The notes beneath the pieces were generated by a model, which made no database searches, was not told the DNA's origin, and saw nothing but the letters and a program-made list of their open reading frames with translations. Source: Eublepharis macularius (lineage: Eukaryota > Chordata > Lepidosauria > Squamata > Eublepharidae). From it: a stretch of 64,000 bases of DNA. Location of the stretch: contig NC_072801.1 in assembly GCF_028583425.1 (NCBI RefSeq), positions 16,202,001-16,266,000 on the forward strand, given 5' to 3'. Position 1 is the first letter of the stretch. Each line of letters opens with the position of its first letter. Shown here one piece after another: positions 31,101 through 46,100 of the stretch. The translations under genes were made by a program, and so were the position numbers.

Positions 31101-34100
31101 AGCTGCATTCAACAGAGCCTCTGCCCTCAACAGCAGGAGGGGTGATCATCCCATTTTTTTCTCAGTGCAGCTATACATATTCTTGGCTTTCTGTCTACCC
31201 CAGCACTGCCTTTTCGAGGCTTTGATGGTGATGGTGGGAATCAGCTTCCGCCATCTTTTTCTGCTGGGGTTGCATTGGATCCCAACCCCCTTTAGGCTTC
31301 CTTCCATTGATGACTTTTATTTAAGCATTTTTGTTTCCATTCTTCTTCATTGGTTTCTTTATGCTAGTTGGGGGAGTAGATAGTCTCTTGACCCTTTAAA
31401 CATTTTAACTTGGTGGCTTGTTAAAAGTCAATAACTGCAATGGATCTGTTCTAAGATGGAAAGGTGAATAAAGCAACTGAGCTCTTCTTAGCTTGAATGT
31501 CCTGGTTTCTAAGCTTGAAGTAAAAAGTCTGTAGAAAGTTGCAGATTGTTGCAGTGGTCAGGGCCCGCTTTGGACGACATGGCCCTTTGCAGTCCTTGGC
31601 TGCGAGAGAGTGGTTGTTACTCCTGGATTTTTTAAATAGGTGATATGTAAGCTAGTCGAGTACTTTTCTTATGGCGAAACTTGCCAATAGCCCAACTTGG
31701 ACAAGTCTCTTCTGTTCCTGGTTTGGTGTTTTAGTGGAGTATTTTGTATAACTATACTAGCACAACATCCATGTTGGCTACATAGCCCATAACCAGCTTG
31801 AAATTTTCTCTGGTCTGCTCTGTGGATGTGCTCGACACCTGGGCGAACAAATCCTTGACGTTGCCTAGCCTGCAGACCCTGAGCACCCTGAAAGTGTGCA
31901 CTGAAGTCAACAAAAAACATCTATGCAAAGAATCCCGTGGAGAAAATAATCCAAGTTGTATGCTCCTATGGCACATAACGAAGCTGCAGTCCTAGAAACT
32001 GGGGCTTTTGTTCAATCCATTGACAGAAATGGCAGTGTGCAGGATTGCAGCCGTAATCTTTAATGATGATGCTATATGTTAAGGAGGAGGGTTTCCGAAT
32101 TCCAGATATCAAATGTAATACTTTCATTTTGTAGTTCTTGAGATGGAGCATCTGTGAAATTGCTCACAAATTGGAGTGTCTTGCAAATCCACTGACATAT
32201 CCATAGGTGGAGAGTGGTATCTTATTTGTATATTTATTGCAAGCCACTAACATTTGCATAAACACGTTGAACACCAGGCAAAATTGGCAGTGGGCAAGTC
32301 CTCTCATTGCCAGCACACTATGCCAGCCTTTTGGGGGTGTCTGAAGAACCCCTTTCTATGTTATTCCCCTCCCTATAATGAGGCTGTGCTCCACAAAGCA
32401 GCTATGTAATATTTTAAAAATGTTCCCTGCACAGTTGGACCTAACAGCATGGAGACCCTTCCTCCCTGGCACCGCACAGTTCTGGCCATCACTGGTGTGG
32501 AACGTTTCCACATTGGTCAAAGCATGTGGGGCATGTCTTTAATATGTTAGTAACACTGTGTGAATTGTCCCTGCTACAGATGTATGGAAATTTTAAAGTC
32601 GTGGTGGGTAAGATACATGCTTGATTTCTTATCACGCCTCAATTTATTCTACTTCTTTAACAACATGAAATACATTGTCTGTAGCTTAGTTTGTATATTG
32701 CATTGTAATATTTACAATGAAAAGAAGTATGAAGACCATAGTTTTCTACAAGCAAAATTGTGAGTGTACCCAGGGCTAAAGAGAGACAGCTGTGAACTGC
32801 TGCACTTTCTGCTACCTTAGCATGCATCCTTTGTTTGGATGACTGTGGAAACTTTATATGGATTATTAAACATCAGTTATCAGTGATGTTAATATGTATA
32901 GCTTCCGTTATCCAAACGGCCTTTTATAGACTGGTTGTTGATCTCTTGCTCTGAATTTTGATGTAGTTTGGCTCTTTTGTTGTAAAAGACTGTAAAACCC
33001 CTGTATATACAAAGATGATCATTCTCTAATTCTGTAGATTGCCTTGTGTACAAATATTCATAGTTTGGGGGAAACCTTAATTTAAAAAGGATTCCACTCA
33101 TTGCTAAAGAAAATATTTCATAGTAGTTTTTTTCCACTGCTCCTAAAATGTTCCAAATTTTCTATTGGAAAAGGTTGGGAAAAGGTCCTGGGGTAAGAAG
33201 GTAGGTGTCCCCCCTGAGAATTTTTCTGTATTTCGTTGACATCTCTAGTCTCCACATGGAAATAGTTTGGGGTAGGCTTCCTAAGGCATCATGAGCTCTT
33301 CATCACATTCTCCAAATATTTTTTTTAATGTGATGTTTGGAAATCTTGAGCTTACCTAGAGGTTAAATGTACTTTGTTTGCGTGTTTGGTTGTTTATTTA
33401 CTTTTACTCTTATTTCTTCTCTTGGTGGAGTTTGCCTGGCGTGAAGTGTACCATAAAAAAGTTTTGGGGGGAGTACTAGGCCAAATGGTTTTGCTTAAGG
33501 ATTTGGAAAGATTTTATTTTAAGAGTGGTGACTAGTTGTGTAAATGGAACAAAATTGGGAATCATCTAGGAAAACCTCTGGTCTAGAAGTGGATTGGGGC
33601 GGGGAGTGTTCTTATGCACTGGTATTGCTTTGGTGGTCCTCTGCTCATTGCTGGTTTTTTTAAACTCAAGATGTGAACTACAAAGTGGTCTTTGTGACTC
33701 TTAAATGTCACTATGCATGGAAATTCTCGTTCTGTTAGCTTAGGAGGGTTTTTTTTGGAATTCTTACCTTGGAAAAGACGGGAAATTATATTAGTGGCGG
33801 TATAGGGTTAGGTGGAAAGATCCTTGGTAGGCCATCTAGTCTAGTAGGATATGTACCACTGGTGAGAGGCAGGGTTTTCATAACAATTGTAAATGGATAT
33901 GGAGTGCAAATGCTTAGTAAGTGAGATGTGTCATCTCCTGCTGACCCTATGTGCTACAGATTATCTATTTGTGACCTTTAGGTATGCTAGTAGTAACTTT
34001 GGACGCTCAAGTATTTCTCCTAATCCCCTATTCCCCCTGCCCACCATCAAGTGTCTTTGATTTTCCCCTTCCTGTTGACCTTACCTACCATTATCCATGG

Positions 34101-37100
34101 TGCTTCTGCAGTTTATGTCCTTAAAGCTTACTGTAAATGATAAATATAATAACAGGATGCATCTCGTTCTTGGGTTAAACGGGCTTTTTATTTCTATTTT
34201 GATGGGTTTCAGGTTCTTGACTAGAGTGATTGGGTGGGTTTTAAGAGACAAAAGATTGAGGCCCATTGACCTAGTACAACCAGCCACATGCCGTTCCTTT
34301 CAGATGCCATTCCCATGAGCACTTCCCAGTTCTGCCACTTGCTCATACCTCTCTTCACCCAGTTACATGCCATGCAGCATCTTTATGTATGGTGCCATAC
34401 TTCCCCACTGACAACAGTTGCCAGCCCAGCATCTGAGGCACGGCTGGAGCTTCCGGACATTTGCACAGGTTGTGGAGTTGAACTGGCACAGCTGTGGTTG
34501 CACTTGATCGTAACATTTGTTTGCTCTTTATAATGGTAAGCTTTAAACTTCTTACGTGGTTTCAAGTCTGTAATGCTTTTTTTCTCCCATCCTTCTGTAG
34601 TACTTAGGATCTAAGTACCATTTGACTATGTTCTCCAGTTAAGTTCTTGCCTGGCTGCCAGGGCCGGATCAACGGGGGGGGCAGGGGGGGCTGCCCCTGG
34701 CGCCGCCAAAGAGGGGCGCTGGGCACAGCTGCCAGCCCCGGGAGTGTACCTGGGGAAAGGCGAACGGCGCAGGCGGCCTCCCAGCCACCCGTGCTGCCTT
34801 TTGCCTTTCCCGCAGGACAAGGGGTGGCCGGCTTGCTGTGCGCCCCTTGTCCTGAGGAAAGGCGAACGGCGTGGGCGGCCTCCCAGCCACCCGCACTGTC
34901 TTTTGCCTGCCTCTGGAGGCTGGGAGGCCGCCTGCGCCGTTCGCCTTCCCTCACGGCAAGTCAGCTGCGCGAGTGGCTCGGAGGCCGCCCGCGCCGTTTG
35001 CCTTTCCCTGGGACAAGGGGTGCGCGGCAAGCCAGCCACCCCTTGTCCTGCGGGGCAGGTGAACAGTGCGGGCAGCCTCCTAGCCACTCACGCTGCCGCC
35101 GCTGACAGCTCCGCAGTGCGTTGGGACAGCCGGCTTGCCGCGGGGGTGGGGGGCGCCCAGCATGATGACATCACAGGAGTGATGTCATCACGCAGCACCA
35201 GGAGCGCGCGCGCGCAACGAGCCTGACTACGGTTGCCCTGGGTGCTGGCAACCGTAGATCCGGCCCTGCTGGCTGCCATATATCTACAGTTACCTTGTCT
35301 CAAGAAGGCTAGAACTGCTTATTAATGGCAACCGAGATGAAAAAATGTGTTGTTGTTTTCTTAAGATGTCTCAGTGGAAGTCTCAAGTGTCAATAACAGC
35401 AGCAGGTGTGATGCTGCTAAATGGTAGGGACAGGGCTGAAGAGACCCCATTTTAAATCTTGCAGATTTTGTCCTTCCAAACTCTGGTGGGTTTGGGTTTG
35501 TTTTTGGGGGGGAAAGATGGGAAGTATGATTGAGACGTCATTTTTTCATGAGTACCTGTCCAAAGCACAAGACATTTGCATGAAATTCTACATGTCTGTC
35601 TTCAGCGTGGAATTAACAAATGATTTTTTTTGTCTATTAATAAGACACTGAATGGGGCTACAGGAATAGGACGTGTTTGCCCAAGAGAGTGATTGTAAGG
35701 GCTCTGCACATCTAATTAAAGCTTCCAAACGGTCCAGTTCTGAGATTTTATATCCCAAATTCTGAACATCTTGGAGAACTTCAGATAGGATGGAGTTCTT
35801 TCTTTAAAGAACCTGTTGCTTACTACAAATAATTTCTGTGAGCTGTTCTAGTTTAACCCTTTCCGTCAAGGCACAGAGACTTCTTTGAGAATTTTATTAT
35901 TTTTTCTTAATTGAAATAAATTCTAATATTTTAAATCAAGATACTAAAATGTAAAGGCTTATTAAAATGAAACCAATAATTGATTAATGTATGCATGCAA
36001 TAAAAGGTACTTTTCCTAACATTTCTCAATTAAATCTATGAATGATTTAAAATCATACTCAGTCTTACTATGAAATGCATTGGATTTTCAGTAAACAAAC
36101 ACACAAATTCTCACCTAAACCTTCATGAAATTTCCTTCTTTAAAAGTCTAACTTACCTGGGTGACATATTTCATGCTAATTAACACGTGCTTTCTATATA
36201 GACGTCTCTAAGATCTTTCACATGCGAAAATAGTATAAACATATGATTGGTCTTAAATTTAGCTGGTTCTTTAGATTTTCAGTAATGTGACATTCTACCA
36301 AAGCCGAGTGTGATGTTATCATGAAACTGCTTGAAAAACTATAAATCTTTAAAAGTTGTCAAAAGGTTAGATGAGCGGATTATTGTTGGTCCATTCTAGC
36401 AATTAAAGAATCATTAATCTATCTTTGTTCAACTACTTTTAACTGGTTGTCAAAAGGTAAAGGAACGGTTGTGTTTTACACAGTCTGCTAACAATCTACA
36501 TTAAAGTTTATACAAAGTTCACTAGAATACTTGGGTATAACCAGAATATATTGTGATTTAATCTGTACCTCTGTTATACGATGATAGTGAAAAAAGGTTG
36601 CAGACCTAAATTGGATCTGGTTTCCTTATTCAGCTGAAGGAAAAGAGACACTGTCAAGGAATATGACAGACCAGAAGACAGCTCCATTTGCTGATGGGCT
36701 TAGAGTTCCATTGCTTTATGTAGAAGCATGAGCTTTCAGTGACGGTAGTAGCATTAGTACTTTTGGCTCTGTTTGTTCCTGGCACTGCCTGATTATTAAG
36801 AGAGAGGTGTTTGCTGCAATCGTGTGTAGGCTAAGGACCAGTTAATGGGAATATCTTGTTATCAGTGCCTCGTCAGTGCCACCCATGAGAGTAAACGGGT
36901 TGGAGGTGTGCTTGGCTGCTCTCCCTAAATGTACTCACCTGGTTCTTTTGGGGTGTCAGCGCCTCTTCCTCAATTTGTTCCTTTTCAGCACAGCTCTTTA
37001 ACTCACCCTTCTCTAATTTGATTTCACTTAGGCCGTAGGTAACGCCCATGGTAAATGTTCCAACAATTCATACCTCTTCTTGCAATGCGAGAGTCTGATG

Positions 37101-40100
37101 GGAATTTCATGGGTTTTTAACATTATTTTATGTGGTTCTTGTAAACAGTAAATTGTCAGTTGAAGTACTGTTAATGACTGTGTAGCATGACCATCTTCAG
37201 GAAATTTTGCTTCCCCACCTTCCAAATGTCATGAGAGATGTGGGTCTCTTTCATACCATCGTTTCTGGCCCATTTTCATCTCGGGTTATATTAACCTGGC
37301 CCAGTGTTGGATTCCTTTAAATGCCATTGCGTTGTGAAATGTGAATGGAATCTCCTACCAGAAGTGGGTGGGCATATACTCCTGAAAGAATCTCATTCCC
37401 CTTGAGCATCAAAGCCTACCAGTTTAAAAGGAATGTGCAGATGAGTCTATGGTTAACTAACCACGGTGAGACTCTCAACGCTCTTCTCCTTAGCCACCTT
37501 CCAGGGTTTGTTTGTTTGTTTTTACTTGTGGAATCTTTTTTTCAAGGTCTAGTGGGCTGGTACAATAAAAATATAAGCTACACATTTTGAACGGAAAGTA
37601 TCTTCCTGATAGTAGACATATAGTGGGCATCCTGGCAAACTGTGACGGGTGGTTCCCAAACCGTGGTTTCTGATTTACCAACTGTTTCCATACCATAGTT
37701 CAGACCACTCCAACCCTAGCTGAGCTAAGGGGTCACTTGAGGTCTGAATTAAGCCAGGAATACCCAAAGCAATACAGAATAAGAGTTCTTCCTTTCAGAC
37801 AAGCCAGAAGTGATTTTAATCATTCGTTCTTACTGTGTTTCAGCCTGCTGTTCAGTTTTGCTGAGATTTTTTATTTCCCCGCCCGGTAAACCAATCATTA
37901 ACTTGCCTGAAATATATAAAGCTGAACTCATTGGGTAGGCTTTAGAAACTATTATTGCAAAAGCTATTGTAGCTTGGAATAGGTAAATCAAAAACTGACT
38001 TCTAAAAGCTTTGATTGTTTTAAAAAGAAGGTTTTGTACAGTAGTGAGATGCTTGCAGTACTAGTGGGGGTTTGCCCTTCTCCAATTTATGGATGTGTTC
38101 TGAAATACTTTGTATTGGTCGCTGGCTCAGGATTCCTGGATTGAAAATGTGATGTTTGTTTAAGGTGCAGATAATGGAGGGGCTTCGTCAGGCAACTCAT
38201 CAGGAATCCCTTCCAGCACCCCGGCTGGAAGTTCGAAATCTGCCACAAGAAACTTGGGCTCTTCGGCTGGAGAAAAAGAGGAAGGCAAGAAGGTTAGGCG
38301 TCAGTGGGAGTCATGGAGCACAGAAGATAAGAACACCTTCTTTGAGGGCCTCTATGAGGTGGGTATGTCCTGGCGTGGACCATTGCCATTCCAGAGATCA
38401 GCAACCATCTCCCTGCCTCTCAAAAGTGTATTGCAGATGAAGAAGTCTGTAATTTACAAGTTGTGTACATATTTCTGCCTTGGAATTGATAGCATTTCCA
38501 GGGATGTACCCTGGGGCAAAAGTCCCTGGAGCCTGGTGTCTTCCTAATCGTCCATGTGGGGAGGGGAAGGAAGGGGCCATCTGCTTGCGTCCAAACGTTT
38601 GGTGGTTTGCAGACCCAAACAATTCTGAAATGACTAACACCTCCTGGAAACTGCTAAATCCGTAGGTTTCTGGCTTTTTGGAAACTGGCTGCTGCAATTA
38701 ACATCTTGGTCTGATTTTTACATTCTGGAGACAAAGCATTGCCCAAATATAGACATGACTAAACAAAATCAAGACATGAAGTAAAGAGACCTTCCTCTGT
38801 AAACAAAGAAATTTATCCAGCGGCCCCTTTCCCAAAGTCATTTTAATTTTGATATTGGTTCCTCTGACAACTGGCAGAGAGGCGGGAACAGTAGGCCCAC
38901 AGAACTACATAAAGTATCTTGTTCTTGTCCTGTCTGCAGTTTTCTGTTTTTCAGTCTGTTTGAATTGTATTGCTCACCCACTCCCATTTTCTCCAGCATG
39001 GAAAAGATTTTGAAGCTATTCAGAACAACATTGCCCTGAAATACAAGAAGAAGAGCAAACCGGCAAGTATGGTGAAGAATAAGGAGCAGGTCCGGCATTT
39101 CTACTATCGCACCTGGCACAAGATTTCCAAATACATTGATTTTGATAATGGTGAGCAAGATTGCTGGATCTGACTACATTTTTTATGCAAGGCTTGAAGC
39201 CATTGGGTAATTTCTTTGACAAAAGTTGATGTCTGACCAGCCCTGTAACATCCACTGATGTATATCTCTTGCGTTATGAAAAAGAATGCTGAGGCCATAC
39301 TTGTGCATGACTTCAAAGGGCTCTGACTGAGTGCATCAGGTTGCTGTGAGCCACTAGGCCCACCTGTGTGCATATGGTCATTGTATGTGGCAGACCTGGG
39401 GAATACACAGAATCTGTAACAGTGGTGCAGTCAACAGGGAAAGGATGCATAGCCACTGTATTTGACCCACCCCCATACAGAGGTGTTTATCTTTACATCT
39501 GTAATTTTGCACTAATACCAGGTAGGAGTTATGCAGCTTAAGGTGGCCAGCTCACAATGGCCATTTTGGATGACCAGGCTAACACGATCAGTGCACTGAG
39601 AGTCATGGATGCTTGTTTTCTTTATGCAAAGGGATAACACCCTGCTTTTCTCTGTGTGTAAATTGCACAAACAGACCATCCAAAATGTTGCAATGAGAAC
39701 TAGGGGTATGCACCTGAAAAAATATTCGGGTAAACCCGAAGCGGGAAAAAGCTTCAGAAAAACCTGAAATCCAAAGTGGCATGCTGCTTTGGATTCAGGT
39801 TTCTAAGTCGCTTCGGTATGCTCCGTAAAAATTTGGAGCATACTGAAGTGACGGGGGAGGGGGGAGGCCCACCCCATCCTTAAACTCCCCCCCTCCTCAC
39901 CCCACTTACGTGGCCAGGTGGAAGGCTGGAGCCAACACCGCGCTGGCCGGGGGAACAGACCATCTCTGCCGCCACCGCGCAGCCATGGCTGTCATGGCCA
40001 GCTGGCCGGCAGAGAGCCCTCCCTGTCACCGTGCTGGCACGGCCAGCTGGCCGGCAGAGGGGGCCGATGCCACTGGAGGCCAGCGGGGAGGCAGGAGGGC

Positions 40101-43100
40101 TGCCTCTTCCAGCACAGTGCCAGGTAAGTGGGGGGGGGGTAAGGGTACGGAATCGGAAAGTTTAAAGGGCCCTGCCGCTTGCGAAGGGGCCCTTTAAACT
40201 TAACCCCTGGGGCCCCAAAGCTTCCCGAAGCATTACGAATGCTTTGGGAAACTTTGATTCGGGATTTCTGAATTGGGCCCGATTCGGGTATTTTACCCAA
40301 ATCGGATACCCGAAGCACACACTCCTAATGAGAACATTTCCCAAAAATCACTCAGCCAGCCTGAACACACAACAGTGAGCTGCAGGATAACTAAAATCAA
40401 GCCTTCTTGAATAAAACTTGTGTTGCCCAGTGAACATGGCCCTTAAATGGGAAATGGCACCCCAGAGCTTGCCAGGCTAGAACAGTGAAAGTTCTGCTCA
40501 GTTTATCCTTTGCTTCTCTCCTCGATCGGGACAACTGCAGGATGTAAATAGTTTAAAATAAATAGATGGTTGCTCTGACCTTCATAGAAGAAAACTTGAG
40601 ATCCTTCAAAAGGCCACATACTGGAATTGGTGTCTTTGAACACTGAAATGTGTTCTTGAATGTGATTAATGAACTCCTGATGTTTTGGAGTAGTGATGGA
40701 AACAGGTCATGAATGCATGTTAAATGCGTGAATATTTTCAGAGGCATCGGCGTCTCGATTGTTTGCCTCCCCCCTCCCCCCCGCATAAAATCTGGTTGTA
40801 AGCTAGGATACCAGGGAGATTGCACTTTCCGTTTGTTACAGGCCCATTGGATCTTGAATTTTCAGCTGTGGTTACTGGTCTCATGTTGTGCAAACTGTAG
40901 GGAGATCTTGGGTTGTGTCAGTTAAATAAATGTTGATATTTGTTTAGTTCTCTGAGAACTCTAAAATCGGGTGGTTCTGTGGTGGTTGCCTGAATCATCC
41001 TGAGTACAAAGAGTGTTTTCTCTCATTTCGAACACCTGTGGGTCTTTTTGTTGCTTTTTGCAGTGTTTTCTCAAGGGCTGAAAAAATCCTCCCTGGAGCT
41101 CTATGGCTTAATTTGTTATGGGGAGCTAAGGAAGAAGATTGGGGGCTGTGAGTATACGCTACTTTTGATACCATAATATTAGGGAATGCTGGTGTCGGGA
41201 AGGCCATGTCCCTTCCTCCTAACTCTAAGCACTGATCACAGCCACTTCAGCAGACAGGCAGGTGGGACACATTCCTTTTTTGTTTGTGAGACCATAAGCT
41301 CTCCCTTTCCCAAAAGCCTTGGCTTTCCAATCTCTGGGTTCATTCTGAGGTGTAAATCATGAATTCCAGACTCAGCTTAAATAAAAGTTAAGTTTATTAG
41401 CTTTAGGAGCAAAAAGCATAAAGCACTCTTACACAGGCAATAGACATTAAATAAGAAAACCTTACTGTTGGTACATTAAACTTGCCTCTCTAAAAACTTG
41501 AAAGCTAGCTATCTAGGCATCTCTGTTTGGCATCCATTTGTTGCTCATCTCACCCGTCCACTAGAGTGCAAGCCCCCTCCCATGCCTAGTTGATTCTCCA
41601 TAGGGGCATGCTGAGGTGAGGAATAGCATGCGGCTTTCAGCTTCTCTCTGGCATACTTGCATCCTGGTCTGAGCTTGGTCAAAGAAAGCTAGCTCAGAGA
41701 AGAAGGGAATGGAGCTGGGTGAGCTGAGAAGCCATCTTTTTCCAGCACTCAGTGCATCACCCGGCAACTCCAGAGCCAGTCAGGGCTGAGCTGTTAATTA
41801 GCATTTCAGCTGTGCGAAAATCTAGGGAGTGAACATGGAGCCTCTCTGAGCACAGCCTCCCAAGGTCGAATCACTGGGGAACTCGGAGGCTGCTCTGTGG
41901 GTATTATTAATCAGTCCAGCCGCCACATAAGTTCAAAACGTTAATTTAAAAGAGCTAAAGGGCGAAGTTGAGTATAATATTTACCACTTCCACGTAGTCT
42001 GTCGATTTGATTCTGTTGCCCTTACTTTGCAATTCAGCTTCCTCTTCGGCATTTGTGGTATTTTACTTCATTCACACCCTGCCTTTCTCCCCGCTGGGAA
42101 CCCAGAGTGGCTTACATAATTTGCTTGTCCTCCATTTTATCCTCACAACAACCCTGTGAAGTAAGATAGGCTGAGGGAGTGTGGCTGACCTAAGGTCACC
42201 CAGCAAGCTTTCATGGCGGAATGGGGATTCAAACCTGGGTCTCCCAGATCTTAGTCCACCACTCTAACTGTTACACCTCAGTGGCTCTCTAATTTAGATG
42301 TGCATTTTTATTTTTATTTTTGCTTCGTTATTTGCAAACATGGTGTTTGCAAGCATGACAATTTCCCTCGATTTTAAACTGCTGACACCATTTTTAATTG
42401 ATTTGTAGGTTTTTAAATACAGAGCGGTGAGGCTGCAACCCTAATCAAGTGGGCTTGCTGTCTGACCGGTTTGTCTGAGGAAGGCGGTGGCCTGGCTGCC
42501 CCTCTCTCCAGGTCTCTCCGATCGTAAGGGGGGGGGGATGTGCGCTGCCTGCCCTGCTTCCCCTTGCTCACCCTAGCACTGAATCTGTGCGCAGGAAGGC
42601 TCAGGCTTGGCTTTGGCAGCACTTCTTTGCCAAGGGGCCAGGAAGAGGGAGGGCAGGACAGACCTGCCGGGCTTCAGCAGGCACCTGGAACTGGAGGCGT
42701 CTCGTCCCCGTCCCCCATCCCGGCTTCTTCCCGTTTGGAAAGTTCCCCGAGTCCATTTCTGTCAACATTTACAGGACCCTGTGCAGGGCCTGTACGCCGG
42801 GGCAGAATCTGTGCTTTCATGTGGGCATTTTCTCTCCCCCTTCCAGGATACTTAAGTGCTCAGGAATCCCTCTGCACTATTCCTGGGGGACACTTCAAGC
42901 CTGCTTTTCAAAAGAAAGAAATACGAGGGAGCTCATAATACAAAATCTGTTCATTTTTGTACTCGGGGAGTATTGCCAAGTGACACCCCCCAGGCACACC
43001 GAACAGCCTGGCAGTCTCTTGCGCCTTGAACACGTTTGGTGGGTGCAGTTAACAGCCGAGAGGCAGTGATGGGGCCGGCCGGCCAGGTCACAATCTTCCT

Positions 43101-46100
43101 CCTGTGAAAGGAAGTGGGAGTCCCGCTGTGTGCCTGTTCTGGGGTGGGGCCTCATGACTCTGTGTTTAAAGTAACTATAAATCAATTAAAAATGGTGTCC
43201 GCAGACACAGGTTTAAAATCCAGGGCAGCTGTCACTTGTAGCTTGGGTCATAGGAAAGTGATTTCCTACGAGCGAGCCGGGGCAGTGAACAAGGTGTGCC
43301 GTTCTTTAAATGGAAGAGAACTCCTGCTCCTACTGTTTTTTCAGTCACGCCTGCTTAATGGCCCACTGGGATCCAGCTTCCTTCTCTGGTGCCACGTGCA
43401 CCGTAAATGGTGGTGGCAAACCCCAGGTAACCTGTTAGCTTCTTCCAGCATTCCCTAGAGGGAAGGGTCATTTCTTTGACAAACCGGCTACCGTTGTGAG
43501 CGCATGTCTTCCTGGCAGGCTCCCCTTTCACTGCACTGACTTCGGAAAGCTGCAGGCTTTTACGCGGTGCTGTGCTGCCTTGGTAACCGAGGTCTGGTGC
43601 GTGGTGTTCAAGAAGACCTCCCTGTTAATGTTGCAGCACCGTATTTGCAGTTGGCAAGCTTGGCTGTTAAGACACAGACAATTCCGTCTCTCCCTCCCGT
43701 CTGCAAATTGAAATGTGACCTGCATGGCAGATGGGAAATTTCTGCCCTGTGGCACCAACCCAAGTGGGGAGGCTCTTTACCTACCCAGATTTTATCCCAC
43801 CTGGCCATTCCCCCCCTCCCTCGGCCCCTCAGTTTTCACTGAACTCTGCACAGGTGCAGTTGTCTTTGCTTTCTGCAGAAAAGGGATCTCCTGGAAGTAT
43901 AGTCTGAGGAACTGAGTGCGAAGGACATGGTGTTATGCATGCTCTTCAAGTGGGTTTTGTTTATGCTTTCCTGAAGGGATCGCTTTAGCGGGCTCACTCG
44001 GCAGGATAGCTGGTGTTCAGTCCAAATGGGAAATCATCAGAGAGGCTGACAGGCATATCAGGTCTCATCCGGCTATATTTCATTCTGACTATGTTGTGTG
44101 TGCTTTTTCTGTTTCGCTTAAAGGTATGGATGACAAAAATGCAGCTAAACTCAACGAACTCATCCAAGCCGGGTAAGTTGTTTTTCCCTCTCTTCCCTCC
44201 TGACCTGTGAGCATTAGAAATGGTTTTGTGAAAGCAAACTAGGCAGCCCAATCTATAGTTGAAGGTGAAAGGCACCGGCTGCTTTTCATGAGCCGTTTCC
44301 TCCTTTAAAATGTATTAAAATGCAACAAGACCCACTCGGAACTAGTAAGCAGAGCAAACAGCATGTCAGGTTTGCAAGTTTAAAAGAGGGAAGATGCAGA
44401 ATGTACATGGGTATAGCTTTTCCTTTTTTTAATCTGTTCCTTTCTAACAGCTTAAAGGTTTTTTTAAAAAAATGCAACTGATTGCTGCCAGTTTTCGTCA
44501 TCTAAAATATTCCGGGAACTTTGGATTGCTCTGTTTTCAGTGTCATATGATTTTGATGGGCTTAGAAGGCTAGAACTCTGCTTAGGACTGTGCAGTTGTT
44601 TTCATTATGACCGTCAGAAACTGTATACCTGGCGCTTTTGAAGATGCCTTTTTTTTTTTACTTGAATGAATAACGACTGCCAGTAGGTGGAAAGAAAAGG
44701 ACAGTTTTTTGTGCCTGAGCCAGTTGGAGAGACACACATCGCACCCATTACAGTGAGGAATACTACATTTCTCTGTGTGTGGAGGAGTGTGTTGAGCTGC
44801 CTGCTCGCTGGTGCCATGTGGCTGGTTCTCTCCATCCGCCCACAGCCACCGTTGGAGGCAGCACAAAAATGCACCTTCTATTTCGGCAGCTCTCCGCGTC
44901 GCAACATTGTTCGGCGTGGCCTTTGAAGAGATGCTTTGTGCTCATTGCAAATGCTGGGGTTGTGCTGGTGTACGGCTCCTCTCCCCGCTGTTTTCCAGCA
45001 AACGGCATCAAGACTCATTTTGGCAACTGGCGATGCCAAAGGATCACAATGGGATATGTTACATTCACTTCCAAAATTGTTACCTGAGTAAAGTACATTT
45101 CGAGAGATTTATAATGTGTAAATTAATCTAGCACTAATGGGAGTTTTATATGCTTTGGAGGAGACAAACCTGCCCATTGCCCAGACTTTCCTTCAAAATT
45201 GTGCTTTGTGAATTTCCCCTCGGGGCATGTAAGGCTTTATACGCCTGTCCAGAAGGTTGCAATAGGCTGCAATCTTAATCACACGCACTAAGGAGCAAAT
45301 CAGATTGAACTAAGATTTACTGCTGAGTTTACATGATATGGCTTGCTCTGTTGTTCTAACAGTGTAAACAAACACCTTATGTTTTGTCCACTTAGCTAGC
45401 AGAAGCTTTGATTCGTGTGTGTGTGTGTCTGGATGGCGCAATAGCATTGAGACCATTTTAACCTGTGGCTTTCAGTGAAAACTCTTTAAAGCTGATATGA
45501 TTTTTTTGATTTCTGAACACTATTTATGAGCGATTTATGGATGTGCACTCTCTGCCATTTATTGGAAGCTGTTGCTATTGGAAAGGTGTCTCTGTGGGAA
45601 TTCTATACCCTGATGACTCAGCCAGATATGAAAAAGCATTGTAGTTGTGATCTATCAATACAACATTTTAGTGGCTTGGAGCTTACTCTTTGCTTATTTA
45701 CTCCACTCTGAACCCATTGATTTGAACAGGCTTCTGGTGCCTCCAAATCTCTAACTTTTATAAATCTCTAAAACTTTTCTAGGGCTACGACTGTTCGCTA
45801 CAAAGGGAGGAACCTTCGCATCAAAGCTCCAATGTGCAGGGCTCTAAAGAAGCTCTGCGATCCAGATGGTACGTCAGGAGGACCTGGGAAGGAGGGAGGG
45901 GCCAGGGAGTTGGCCAGGGAGAAAGAAGCAAGTGAGAACTCACTTAGGCATCCAAAACAGGGCCCCAAGATCACGGTGCCAGTGAATTCTGTGCCAAAGT
46001 CAGCATTTGCCAAAGCTTTTGTGCTGTTGGTAGAATTGTGAGCCACACGTGTCCACCGGCTCACAAACATTTGTGCTGATATGCAGCTAGCAGGCAGATT

